Assembly (NCBI RefSeq): GCF_010731615.1
Contig: NZ_AP022618.1
Coordinates: 4,402,001 to 4,466,000 of the forward strand
Reading direction: 5' to 3'
Source of the DNA: Mycolicibacterium insubricum
Lineage (GTDB): Bacteria; Actinomycetota; Actinomycetes; Mycobacteriales; Mycobacteriaceae
Length of the DNA stretch: 64,000 nucleotides
Shown: in pieces, positions 54,734 to 63,149 of the stretch
Position numbering within the stretch: position 1 is the first letter of the stretch
Layout: every line of letters begins with the position of its first letter
The notes under the pieces: generated by a model
Told to the model about the DNA's origin: nothing
The model's database searches: none
Seen by the model: the letters and a program-made list of their open reading frames with translations, nothing else
Position numbers and translations under genes: made by a program

Positions 54734-55573
54734 TCACTGCTCCTGGGTCTCGAAGAAGAACTGCTGGGCATTGTTGTAGAGGTAGTTGTCCAGGACCTCC
54801 GGCGGGAGGTCGAGCGCATTGGCCTCGGGCACGACGCGGTTCTGTCGTAGCACCGGCCAGTCGGAGGCAAAGATGATCTTCTCGGTGCCCCGGGTGCGCA
54901 TGTAGTGCAGCAGCTCGGCAGGCAGTCGTTTCGGCGACCACGCCGAGGTCATCAGACGCAGGTTGCGGTACTTGATCAGCATCCGGATCGCGATGTCCCA
55001 CCAGGGATCCGCGCCGTGGATCAAGCACAGTTTGAGCTCCGGGAACCGCACGCACACCCGGTCGAGGTGGATGGGGTTCTGCACCTCACCCGGGATCGGC
55101 GGTCCGGGCAGCCCGGTGTTGACGCACAGCGGCAGCCCGATCTCGGCGCACTTGGCGTACAGCGGGTAGTACACGGCGTCGCTGGGCGGATACTGGCCGT
55201 CACCCCAGAAGCTGGGTCCCACCACCGCGTAGGTGATGGGCAAGTCGGCGGCCAGGGCGGTGAGTTCGCGCAACTGGGCGACCGGGCGCAGCAGGTTGAC
55301 CCCGCCCATGGCCAGTGAGAACCGGTCCGGTCGCTGATCGACGAAGGAGCGGGCGGTGACCGACGGCTTGGCCAGGCTGTCCATCAGCACGGCCTTCTCG
55401 ACGCCGTTGGCATCCATCTCGTCGAGCAGTTCGTTCAGTTCCACCGGGTCGAACATCGACGCCGGGCCCTTGAAGTAGTCATCGCGGACCTTGGTCATGA
55501 ACTGCGGCTGTACGGCGGTCTCGCCGAAGTGCACGTTGACCAGGCAGTCGATCACGCGTCGTGGTGCTGACAT
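54734..55573 (-). CDS. amidohydrolase family 2 protein (short form)
   Basis: This 279-residue protein starts MSAPRRVIDCLVNVHFGE. It keeps the barrel segments GVNLLRPVAQLREL, LPLCVNTGLPGP, LCLIHGADPWWD and IIFASDWPVL, with candidate metal ligands His and Asp. The first strand reads CLVNVHF rather than DxDxH, so metal binding may differ from the longer paralogues. It overlaps the end of the CoA ligase gene by 22 bases, so it is co-translated in the operon. Confidence 0.85.
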   Translation of the reverse strand: MSAPRRVIDCLVNVHFGETAVQPQFMTKVRDDYFKGPASMFDPVELNELLDEMDANGVEKAVLMDSLAKPSVTARSFVDQRPDRFSLAMGGVNLLRPVAQLRELTALAADLPITYAVVGPSFWGDGQYPPSDAVYYPLYAKCAEIGLPLCVNTGLPGPPIPGEVQNPIHLDRVCVRFPELKLCLIHGADPWWDIAIRMLIKYRNLRLMTSAWSPKRLPAELLHYMRTRGTEKIIFASDWPVLRQNRVVPEANALDLPPEVLDNYLYNNAQQFFFETQEQ

Positions 55574-57180
55574 GTATTCCCTTGCATCGCTTGTTGTTTT
55601 GCCCACCGGTAGTCGGCCTTGCCATTGCCCAGTCGCCGGATTGCGTCGACGACGATGAATTCCTTGGGGACCTTGAACCGGGCCAGCGTCTGTGCGCAGT
55701 GCTCGCGCAGCCCCTCGGTGTCGAGTTCGGTTCCCGGTTCCAGGGCCATCAGCGCCACCACCTCCTGGCCCCAGCGGTCGCTGTCGCGGCCGACCACCAG
55801 TGCGTCGGCGATGCCGGGGCGCGCGCGGAGCACCTCCTCGACTTCTTCGACGAACACCTTCTCGCCGCCGGTGTTGACCACCAGCGAATCGCGGCCGTAG
55901 AGCCGCAGGGTGCCGTCGGCCTCCAGTGCGGCGCGGTCCCCGGCGATCACCAGCCGGATGCCGTCGACGCTCGGGAAGGTTCTCTCGGTGGCGCCGGGGT
56001 CGTCGAAGTAGCCCAGCGGGATTCGGCCGGTGCGCGCGACCCAGCCGATCTCCGGGTCGCCGGGTTCCAGGAAGCGCGAGTAGTCCTCGGACAGCACCCG
56101 GCCGCCGTCTCGGAAGGTGAAGGTGTCGGTGCGCGCGCCCACCTGGCTGCGGCCGAACCCGACGTTGCCGGTCTCCGACGATCCGTACCCGTTGATCAAC
56201 GTGATGGCGGGCAGTTGCGCCAGCAACGCCTCCTGGTTACGGATATTGGTGCCGGCGCCGCCGGTGCCGATCGCATAGAGCGCCGACAGGTCGTAGTCAC
56301 CGCGCACCAGCTCCTCGGCGATGGGCCCTGCGTAGGCGTCGCCGACCATCGTCATCAGTCCGACACCCTCGCGCGCCGCGGTGTCCAGCACGTCGCGAGC
56401 ATCGAAATGCTTTGCCGTGTCATGCAGTACCACGGTCAGCCCGTTGAGCACCCCGGCGAATGCGGTCCACAGTCCGGCCGCGTGCAGCAGCGGGGATACC
56501 GCGAACCAGGGCGGCCCTTGATACGCCATCTTCTGGTGGATCTCGGCGGGGCTGTCATGGTCGGCGCCGTTCATCGAGTTGACGTAGGCGTCGCCCTGCC
56601 GCCACATCACCGCCTTGGGCCGGCCCGTCGTCCCGCCGGTACACACCATGATCAGGTCGTCGGGGGACGGCTCGATCCCGGCGTCGCGCTCGCCGGCGGC
56701 CAGCGCGTCCTGCAGTGCGACGGCACCGGGCAGTTGCGGTGCGCCACTGCCGTCCTCGACGCTGATCAGCAGTTCACCGACGCCGGGCAGCACGTCGGCG
56801 AACTTGGCGCCCAGCCCGCGGTGGTAGATCACCCCGCGCGGTTTCAGGTAGGCCAGCAGCTCGGCCACCTCACCCGGGGTGTAGTGGTGGTTGACGTTGA
56901 CCGGCACCACTCGCGCCTTGGTCGCGCCGATGACCATGTCCAGGTACTGATCGTTATACATGATCAGCGCGATCCGGTCCTGCCCGCACTCCCAGTTCGC
57001 CAGGTCGGCCCGCTCGGTGTGCGCGCCGAATCCCGTCTCCGCCAGGAAGTTCGCCAGCCTACGCGTGCGCTCGGCGGTTTCGCCGTAGGTGCTGCGACGG
57101 TCGCCGGAGACCGTCATCACCCGATCCGGCGCCACCGACGCAATCTCGTCGAGTACCGCCCCGACCGTCCATTCCGGCAT
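55552..57180 (-). CDS. acyl-CoA synthetase (FadD-type)
   Basis: This 542-residue ANL-superfamily ligase has the P-loop MVCTGGTTGRPKAVMW near residue 180, NGYGSSETGNVG near 330, the hinge GRDSLVVNTGGEKVF near 425 and the catalytic Lys in RRLGNGKADYRW near 520. It activates a carboxylic acid to its acyl-CoA via an adenylate. Located among FadE, hydratase and amidohydrolase genes, it is the likely entry ligase of the pathway. Confidence 0.93.
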   Translation of the reverse strand: MPEWTVGAVLDEIASVAPDRVMTVSGDRRSTYGETAERTRRLANFLAETGFGAHTERADLANWECGQDRIALIMYNDQYLDMVIGATKARVVPVNVNHHYTPGEVAELLAYLKPRGVIYHRGLGAKFADVLPGVGELLISVEDGSGAPQLPGAVALQDALAAGERDAGIEPSPDDLIMVCTGGTTGRPKAVMWRQGDAYVNSMNGADHDSPAEIHQKMAYQGPPWFAVSPLLHAAGLWTAFAGVLNGLTVVLHDTAKHFDARDVLDTAAREGVGLMTMVGDAYAGPIAEELVRGDYDLSALYAIGTGGAGTNIRNQEALLAQLPAITLINGYGSSETGNVGFGRSQVGARTDTFTFRDGGRVLSEDYSRFLEPGDPEIGWVARTGRIPLGYFDDPGATERTFPSVDGIRLVIAGDRAALEADGTLRLYGRDSLVVNTGGEKVFVEEVEEVLRARPGIADALVVGRDSDRWGQEVVALMALEPGTELDTEGLREHCAQTLARFKVPKEFIVVDAIRRLGNGKADYRWAKQQAMQGNTCQHHDA

Positions 57181-57188
57181 GTCGCCCC

Positions 57189-58427
57189 TCAGTCGGAGAG
57201 CACGAAGTTCGGGCCCAGCAGGGTCAACGCGTTGTCGCGCATCACCATCCGCGTGTCCTCGTGGCTGAACTCCGGGAACTGCGGGATGTCGGCGGTGAAG
57301 GACGTCGGGTCGGCCAGTCCTTCACCGTGCGGCCAGTCCGAGCCGAACAGGATCTTGTCCACGCCGATGGTCGCGGCGAGCAGCTTCACGTCGTCCTCGT
57401 AGTACGGCGCGATCCACACGTTGTTGCGCAACTGCTCAACCGGGTCTTCCTTGTAGTGGTACGGCGCGTTGTTGGCCGACTTCTTCAGCCGCTTGATCAG
57501 CCGGTAGACGAAGTAGGAGCCGTTCTCGATGCTGACCACCTTGAGCTTGGGGTGGCGGGTGAAGACCTGGTGCACGATCATCGAGGCGATGGTGTCGTGG
57601 ATGGCGCGGTCGTCCATGATCACCATGTCCAGCGGGTCGCGCTTGCCGAAGCCCTTGAACACGCCGCTGCCGCCCCACAGCGCCGGGATGGCCATGTATC
57701 CGGAGTCCGACAGGTGGAAGACCACCGGGACGCCGGCTTCGGCGAGCCGCGCCCACACCGGGTCGTGGATCGGGTCGCCGAGCGAGCGGGGCCGGACCAG
57801 CCCGGGCACCGGGGCGGGACGCACACAGACCAGCTTGGCGCCCCGGCTCAGCACGAAATCGACCTCCTCGACGGCCTTTTCGGGATCGGCGAGCGAGATG
57901 ATGGGGGCGCTGACGACGCGATGGTCGGGGCGGTCGAAGCCCCAGTCCTCGTCGAGCCACAGGTTGAAGGCGTGCAGCGAGACCATGGTGGCCTCGATGT
58001 CGCGCTTGAGGCCCTCCTCCACCCCGCAGGCGAAGGTCGGCAGCATGAACACGGTCTGCAGATTCTGCTTGTCGAGCACCTTCACCCGGGCGTCGCGGTT
58101 CTGGTACTCGGGGTGATCGGCGAGCCGGTCCACCTTCATCAGCGAGGCCGGGTCCACCCCCTCGGGGATCTCGCCGCGGAACAATAGGTCCAGGCAGCCG
58201 GGCTCGATGATCGGGTCGAAAACCGGGTTCGGGATGAAGTGGTTGACCACGCCGCCGAACACCGCCAGGGTGCGCTTGCCGTCGGCCACCATCTGCACGC
58301 CGCGGCTGCGGAACTCTTTGGGCAGGTGCCGGGTGAACGCGTCGATGGGTTCGTAGTAGTGGTTGTCGACGTCGATGGCCAGGTAGTCCAGTTTCGCCGG
58401 GGCCGGCCGCGATTCCAAGGTGGTCAT
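57189..58427 (-). CDS. amidohydrolase family 2 protein
   Basis: This 412-residue TIM-barrel protein has AIDVDNHYYEP near residue 18 (metal site), VFHLSDSGY near 235 and FGSDWPHGEGLADP near 365. It is related to the amidohydrolase at 46929 and of nearly the same length. The family includes decarboxylases and C-C hydrolases of aromatic and alicyclic acids. It starts 22 bases after the enoyl-CoA hydratase stop and ends 8 bases before the CoA ligase. Confidence 0.9.
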   Translation of the reverse strand: MTTLESRPAPAKLDYLAIDVDNHYYEPIDAFTRHLPKEFRSRGVQMVADGKRTLAVFGGVVNHFIPNPVFDPIIEPGCLDLLFRGEIPEGVDPASLMKVDRLADHPEYQNRDARVKVLDKQNLQTVFMLPTFACGVEEGLKRDIEATMVSLHAFNLWLDEDWGFDRPDHRVVSAPIISLADPEKAVEEVDFVLSRGAKLVCVRPAPVPGLVRPRSLGDPIHDPVWARLAEAGVPVVFHLSDSGYMAIPALWGGSGVFKGFGKRDPLDMVIMDDRAIHDTIASMIVHQVFTRHPKLKVVSIENGSYFVYRLIKRLKKSANNAPYHYKEDPVEQLRNNVWIAPYYEDDVKLLAATIGVDKILFGSDWPHGEGLADPTSFTADIPQFPEFSHEDTRMVMRDNALTLLGPNFVLSD

Positions 58428-58449
58428 TTCTGCGTCCTTTCGGTGCTGT

Positions 58450-59292
58450 TCAGTCCTGGGCCGCGATCAGCGGCGGGAAGTTCGGCGGCCGCTTCTGGAA
58501 GAACGCGGTGATGCCCTCGATGAAGTCGGTGCGCTGCATCGAATCGTGCATGAGCTTCTCTGCCTTGTTGCTGGTTTCCACCATGCCGACCGCGGCGTCG
58601 GCGTAGAGCTGCTGCTTCATCACCGCCAGCGAGGTGGGCGAGCAGTTGCGCGCCATGTCGTCGGCGTATTGCAGTACGTGGTCCATCAATTCGGCGGCGG
58701 GCAGCACCTTGGTGACCAGGCCGAGTTCGGCGGCTTCCTCGGCGTAGAACGTCCGCCCGCTCAACAGCAGTTCGGTGGCCGCCCCCCAACCGATCAGCCG
58801 CGGCAGGATCCAGGAGATGCCGTACTCGGCGATCAGCCCGCGCCGGGCGAACGAGGTGGTGAATTTGGCGCCGGCGGCGGCGAACCGGATGTCGGCGAAC
58901 AGCGCCTGGGACAGCCCCATCCCGGCGATCGACCCGTTGATGGCGACGACGACCGGCTTGCGCAACTGGGTCAGGAAGTACGGGTGCTTGGCGGCGACGA
59001 GGGCACTGACGTCGGTCTTGCCGGCGGATTCAACGGTGGTCGCCGAGATGGAGTCCAGGTTGCCCATGTCGGCGCCCGCGCAGAACGCCCGTCCCTTCCC
59101 GGTGACGACGATGACGCGCACCGCGGGGTCCGCCTCGGCGTCCTCGATGCAGCGGTAGAAGCCGGTGGACAGGGCGTTGCCCCAGGCGTTCATCCGTTCG
59201 GGACGGTTGAACGTCAGCACCGCCACGCCGGACTCGCGCACCTCGTAGAGCACCGCTTCGGTGCCGGCGGCCTGTTCGTCGGCGATGCCCAT
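58450..59292 (-). CDS. enoyl-CoA hydratase/isomerase family protein
   Basis: This 280-residue crotonase-fold protein has TFNRPERMNAW near residue 30, AFCAGADMGNL near 68 (first oxyanion loop), VVVAINGSIAGMGLSQALFADIRFAA near 115 (second) and a C-terminal FIEGITAFFQKRPP. It is the first gene of the six-gene operon and starts 54 bases from operator copy 6. The ATG at 59292 is chosen because sequence further upstream shows no crotonase homology and runs into the operator. Confidence 0.92.
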   Translation of the reverse strand: MGIADEQAAGTEAVLYEVRESGVAVLTFNRPERMNAWGNALSTGFYRCIEDAEADPAVRVIVVTGKGRAFCAGADMGNLDSISATTVESAGKTDVSALVAAKHPYFLTQLRKPVVVAINGSIAGMGLSQALFADIRFAAAGAKFTTSFARRGLIAEYGISWILPRLIGWGAATELLLSGRTFYAEEAAELGLVTKVLPAAELMDHVLQYADDMARNCSPTSLAVMKQQLYADAAVGMVETSNKAEKLMHDSMQRTDFIEGITAFFQKRPPNFPPLIAAQD

Positions 59293-59345
59293 CTGGTCGG
59301 TCTCCTGCGCTGATCGACGGTCGCACACACGGCGCGTGTAATACA

Positions 59346-59364
59346 TACTGTATACCTATCGGTA
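59346..59364. promoter_or_regulatory. 19-bp operator, copy 6
   Basis: TACTGTATACCTATCGGTA lies upstream of the enoyl-CoA hydratase that heads the operon running down to 52500. On the other side is the stop of the DapA-type gene, so the site serves only the minus-strand operon. Confidence 0.72.
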
Positions 59365-59430
59365 CAGCATTCCGCAACCGTCCGGAGGCGGCCCGGGGCC
59401 GGTGGCGAACCACCAGCTCAGGACCATGTT

Positions 59431-60432
59431 TCAGACCAATCCCAGGTTCCGGTAGGCCCGCTCGATCTGCGCCTTCGCCGCAGCGGGCAGCGGCGCCTGC
59501 GGCGGCCGGGAATCCGGATGGTCACCGACCGGCAGCCCCAGCACCGCGGCGGCGTACTTGAACGCCCCGCCCCAGTGGGTGAAGTAGTCGGGCCGGCCGG
59601 GGTAGCAGGTGAACCAGGACCCGATCTCCATCTCGAAACGGTCCATGCCGGTCACCCGGGCGTGCTCGACGGCCTCTCCGAGACGGTCGGCGTACACCAG
59701 CTCCCAGTACTGCGACAAGATCGGCCGCTGCGGGGTCTCGTGCAAATAGCCGACGGTGCCCAGCTGAGCCGGCCCGACGATGCCCTCGCGCAGCCAGCCG
59801 GCCCGGTAGACCAGCAGGTCGCACTCCCAGATCACCAGATCGGGCGCCAGCGCGTGCAGCGCACGCGAGTTGCGCGGCCGGAACGCCCCCTCCTTGGTGG
59901 CGCACACCGCCGGGATCTCGTCGTAGATCCGGGCGCTCTCGGCAGCGCTCAGGACATAGCCCGAGGAGGGTGAATTGAACATGCCCAGCGCGATGTCGGT
60001 GCGGTCGGCGATGTAGCGGAAGAACCGCAGCGTGCCCTCGCCGCCGTGGGTCTCCATCATCGGGGTCTGGATGTAGACGATGTCGGCGCCCACCTCCTGG
60101 GCGTGCCGGGTCAGCTCCAGACAGTCCTGGACCGAGGTCGCCGCCGTGCAGGCCTGGACCACGAGGTCGGAATCGGCGGCCCGGCCCACCTCGACGGCCA
60201 CCTCCAGCAGGCGTTTGCGCTCGGCGATGCTCAGCGACCAGAACTCGGCCACCCCGCTGGTGCACCACAGCATCGGATGCCGCAGATCGGCGACGCAGTA
60301 ACGGACGAGTTCGCGGTAGGCGTCCCAGTCGATATCCTCACCGTCGACGCCGGCAAACGGCGTGTAGAGGGAATTGCCGATACCCCGCAGTCCCGTCCGG
60401 GCCCAGTCCCGGGCGTCTGCCGCACGCGCCAT
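59431..60432 (-). CDS. DapA (dihydrodipicolinate synthase/N-acetylneuraminate lyase) family aldolase
   Basis: This 333-residue class I lyase-fold protein contains GIGNSLYTPF near residue 17, LWCTSGVAEFWSLSIAERKRLLE near 56 and the Schiff-base Lys segment AVCATKEGAF near 185. Family members catalyse aldol cleavage or condensation of 2-oxo acids; some act in aromatic breakdown (hydratase-aldolases). It is divergent from the TetR gene across operator copy 7, so retro-aldol cleavage in the same pathway is likely. Confidence 0.87.
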   Translation of the reverse strand: MARAADARDWARTGLRGIGNSLYTPFAGVDGEDIDWDAYRELVRYCVADLRHPMLWCTSGVAEFWSLSIAERKRLLEVAVEVGRAADSDLVVQACTAATSVQDCLELTRHAQEVGADIVYIQTPMMETHGGEGTLRFFRYIADRTDIALGMFNSPSSGYVLSAAESARIYDEIPAVCATKEGAFRPRNSRALHALAPDLVIWECDLLVYRAGWLREGIVGPAQLGTVGYLHETPQRPILSQYWELVYADRLGEAVEHARVTGMDRFEMEIGSWFTCYPGRPDYFTHWGGAFKYAAAVLGLPVGDHPDSRPPQAPLPAAAKAQIERAYRNLGLV

Positions 60433-60480
60433 CGCGGCCTCCTGGATCCGATCGGCAGACACCAATACCGCCGTCGTCGT

Positions 60481-60499
60481 TACGATACGCTTTACCGTA
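60481..60499. promoter_or_regulatory. 19-bp operator, copy 7 (beside the TetR gene)
   Basis: TACGATACGCTTTACCGTA lies between the DapA-type gene (minus) and the TetR gene (plus), 28 bases before the latter. This is the usual place for an autoregulatory TetR site and links the regulator to the other seven copies. Confidence 0.72.
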
Positions 60500-60527
60500 G
60501 ACCATTTTCGGACTGGGAGGTGCCCGC

Positions 60528-61220
60528 GTGGCAAAGCAGGCGACCGTCAAGCGGCAACGGCGCGAACGCGGGTCCATCAACCCCGACGACATCATCGAGG
60601 GCGCGTTCCGGCTGGCCGAGGAGATCGGCACCGACAACCTCAGCATGCCGCTGCTCGGCAAACACCTGGGCGTCGGGGTGACCAGCATCTACTGGTACTT
60701 CCGCAAGAAGGACGATCTGCTCAACGCGATGACCGACCGCGCGCTGGCGCAGTTCGCCGTGGAGAGCCCGTACGTGGAGGCCAGTGACTGGCGCGAGACG
60801 CTGCGCAATCACGCGCGCGCGATCCGCCAGGCGTTTCTGGCCAGCCCGATCCTGACCGATCTCATCCTGATCCGCTCGGCGCTGTCGCCGCGCGCGGCCG
60901 CACTCGGCATGCAGGAGGTGGAGCGTGCCATCGAGGGCTTGGTCGAGGCCGGCCTGACCCCTGAGCAGGCGTTCGACACCTACTCCGCGGTGTCTCTGCA
61001 CGTCCGCGGATCGGTGGTGTTGCACCGGCTCTACGAGAAGAACCGCGAGATCGACGGCGGGCCCGGTGATTTCGAGGAGGCCTGGACCATCGAACCGTCC
61101 CGGGCACCGGTGCTCGCCCGGTTCGGCGAGGCCGGCCGGCGCATCGGCGCCGCCGACGACGCTAACTTCGAGTACGGGCTGGAGTGCATCCTCGACCACG
61201 CCGAGGCGCTGATCGGGTGA
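60528..61220 (+). CDS. TetR family transcriptional regulator, proposed regulator of the 19-bp operators
   Basis: This 230-residue protein has a basic N-terminus (MAKQATVKRQRRERG) and a helix-turn-helix at about residues 35-65 (LSMPLLGKHLGVGVTSIYWYFRKKDDLLNAM). A ligand-binding domain with a long C-terminal half follows. The start is GTG 60528 after GGGAGG. It is the only TetR gene inside the operator-bearing catabolic region and has a copy of the operator immediately upstream. The ligand, probably an acyl-CoA intermediate, is unknown. Confidence 0.88.
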   Translation: MAKQATVKRQRRERGSINPDDIIEGAFRLAEEIGTDNLSMPLLGKHLGVGVTSIYWYFRKKDDLLNAMTDRALAQFAVESPYVEASDWRETLRNHARAIRQAFLASPILTDLILIRSALSPRAAALGMQEVERAIEGLVEAGLTPEQAFDTYSAVSLHVRGSVVLHRLYEKNREIDGGPGDFEEAWTIEPSRAPVLARFGEAGRRIGAADDANFEYGLECILDHAEALIG

Positions 61221-61308
61221 TTCGGCGAGCGAAGGCGGAGTTGGCGCGAGCGCAGCGAGTGCCGGCGGAGCCGGAGAGAAGCCGGGATCACCCGCGACAA
61301 ACCGGAGA

Positions 61309-62211
61309 CTAAACCTCGGGCTCGGACACGTGGAAGTGCTCGTCGCGCAACCGGAACGCCTCGCGGGTGCCGTGCTCGGCGCGGGTCTTGACGAAGTTGA
61401 ACTCGCCGGGGGCGAACTGCAGGTTGGTGCCGTAGGCGTGGAACAGGTAGCTGCAGACCTCTTCGGTCTGATACGCCTGACTCTGCTCGACCAGCCGGAA
61501 GGCCTCCTTGGCGATCACCACGCCGTCGGCGGGCATCTTGGCGGTCTTCTCCGCCCAGTAGCGGGCGCGTGCGGAAACCGCCTCCGGAGCGCAGGTTTCG
61601 GTGAAAATACCCAGATGCTCGATTTCACCGGCCGTCATGATGTCGCCGGTGAGCAGCATGCGCCGGGCCAGCACCGGACCGAGCCGGTGGAAGAACATGT
61701 GCAGGCTGCCCAGCGCCGGGCCCAGGAATCGGGTAGCCGGCATGCCGAGCCGGGTATCCCGGCCGACCACGGCGATGTCCATCATCAGCGCCATCTCGAA
61801 GCCGCCGCCCAGGGCGTAGCCGCTGATCTCCCCCACGGTGACCTTCGGGAACCCCATCAGGTTGTGGTAGAAGCCAAAGGTCTTGCGGTCCACGGTGAGT
61901 CGCCGGCGCTGACTCGGCCGGGACTTGCGGACGGCCGCGGCGTCCGCCGGCTTCTCGGCCTTGTCCCCGTACCAGCCGTAGGCGTTGTTCATATCGGCGC
62001 CGGTGGAGAACACGCCGTCGGCGCCGCGCAGCAGCACCACCGTCAGATCGTCGTCTTCGGCCACCGCGTCCAGACAGCGCTCCAGCGCGTCACGCATGGC
62101 GGCGTCGTAGGAGTTGCGCCGCTCGGGGCTGTTGAGCGTGATGGTGGCGATGCGCTGTTCATAGTCGACATCGAAAAGCACGCGCGGATCGGTGGTGTCA
62201 CTGGCGGGCAT
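61309..62211 (-). CDS. enoyl-CoA hydratase/isomerase family protein
   Basis: This 300-residue crotonase has TLNSPERRNSYD near residue 27, GVFSTGADMNNAYGWYGD near 67 and VGEISGYALGGGFEMALMMDIAVVG near 125. A basic insert (RKSRPSQRRRLTVDRKTFGFYHN) near 95-120 is longer than in its paralogues here. It is divergent from another hydratase gene across operator copy 8. The ATG at 62211 gives the expected N-terminus. Confidence 0.9.
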   Translation of the reverse strand: MPASDTTDPRVLFDVDYEQRIATITLNSPERRNSYDAAMRDALERCLDAVAEDDDLTVVLLRGADGVFSTGADMNNAYGWYGDKAEKPADAAAVRKSRPSQRRRLTVDRKTFGFYHNLMGFPKVTVGEISGYALGGGFEMALMMDIAVVGRDTRLGMPATRFLGPALGSLHMFFHRLGPVLARRMLLTGDIMTAGEIEHLGIFTETCAPEAVSARARYWAEKTAKMPADGVVIAKEAFRLVEQSQAYQTEEVCSYLFHAYGTNLQFAPGEFNFVKTRAEHGTREAFRLRDEHFHVSEPEV

Positions 62212-62260
62212 GCGGTGGCCCTTCCTTGCTAAGGTGTGTTCAGTCGGCAATCGTAGCTCA

Positions 62261-62279
62261 TACTGTATGGGTCTCGGTA
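62261..62279. promoter_or_regulatory. 19-bp operator, copy 8
   Basis: TACTGTATGGGTCTCGGTA lies between two divergent enoyl-CoA hydratase genes. An ATG at 62267 is inside the site, which argues for a later start of the plus-strand gene. Confidence 0.7.
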
Positions 62280-62305
62280 ATGGTTCTGGAAGGCGGGCGG
62301 CAACC

Positions 62306-63115
62306 TTGACAGCGGACTCCGGCGACGACGGCGCGGTACACGTCGAGCGCGACGGCGCAATCCTGCGCATCACCCTGAACCGCCCGCAGCGCCGCAACGC
62401 GCTGTCGCATTCGATGATCGATACCCTGGTGGCGACGCTGTCGGTCGCCGCCTACGACGACTCGCTGCGCGCCATCGGCATCACCGGCACCGGTGAGCAC
62501 TTCTGCACCGGCGCGGACTGGGTCGCCACCAACGCCGCCGGGAACCGACCGCGCACCGGCGATCTGGTGCGCCGCATCCCGCACACCGCCCACCGGCTCA
62601 TCGAGCTGATCACCGGCATCCAGCTGCCGGTGGTGGCCAGCGTGCGGGGCTGGGCCGTCGGGCTCGGCGCCAACCTGGCCTTGGCCGCCGACTTCACCAT
62701 TGCCGCCGATACCGCGACCATCTGGGAACCGTTCCTGGACCGGGGATTCAGCCCGGATTCCGGGGCCACCTGGCTGCTGCCCCGGCTGGCCGGCATCGCC
62801 CGGGCCCGGCGGATGCTGCTGCTGGGCGAGAAGGTCGACGGCATCCGGGCGGTCGACTGGGGCCTGATCCACGACCACGCGCCGGAGGAGGAACTCGACG
62901 CTCGCGCCGAGGAGCTGCTGGCCCGGCTGGCCGCCATGCCGACCGTCGCGCTCGGCCTGACCAAGCAGGCGCTGGCGTTCGGCCAGCAGGCCGGCCTGTC
63001 CCAGAGTCTGGACCGTGAGCTGTCCAACCTGGAACTGTCCTGCCGCACCACGGATTTCAAGGAAGGCCTGGCGGCCTTCCGGGAACGCCGCGATCCCGAT
63101 TTCACCGGCCGCTGA
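62306..63115 (+). CDS. enoyl-CoA hydratase/isomerase family protein
   Basis: This crotonase of about 269 residues has TLNRPQRRNALS near residue 26, HFCTGADW near 65 and VVASVRGWAVGLGANLALAADFTIAA near 110. The C-terminal region has TTDFKEGLAAFRERRDPDF. I place the start at TTG 62306, preceded by GGAAGGCGGGC, because the ATG at 62267 lies inside operator copy 8. The next hydratase follows after 34 bases. Confidence 0.88.
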   Translation: MTADSGDDGAVHVERDGAILRITLNRPQRRNALSHSMIDTLVATLSVAAYDDSLRAIGITGTGEHFCTGADWVATNAAGNRPRTGDLVRRIPHTAHRLIELITGIQLPVVASVRGWAVGLGANLALAADFTIAADTATIWEPFLDRGFSPDSGATWLLPRLAGIARARRMLLLGEKVDGIRAVDWGLIHDHAPEEELDARAEELLARLAAMPTVALGLTKQALAFGQQAGLSQSLDRELSNLELSCRTTDFKEGLAAFRERRDPDFTGR

Positions 63116-63149
63116 GGCCCACCGACCACCACCACCGAAGGGACTGCCC

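Noticed and set aside
61221..61308. Repetitive-looking GCGAGCG/GGCGGAG stretch after the TetR gene
   Set aside because: Imperfect low-complexity GC-rich sequence without a clean repeat unit or stem-loop; no feature supported.
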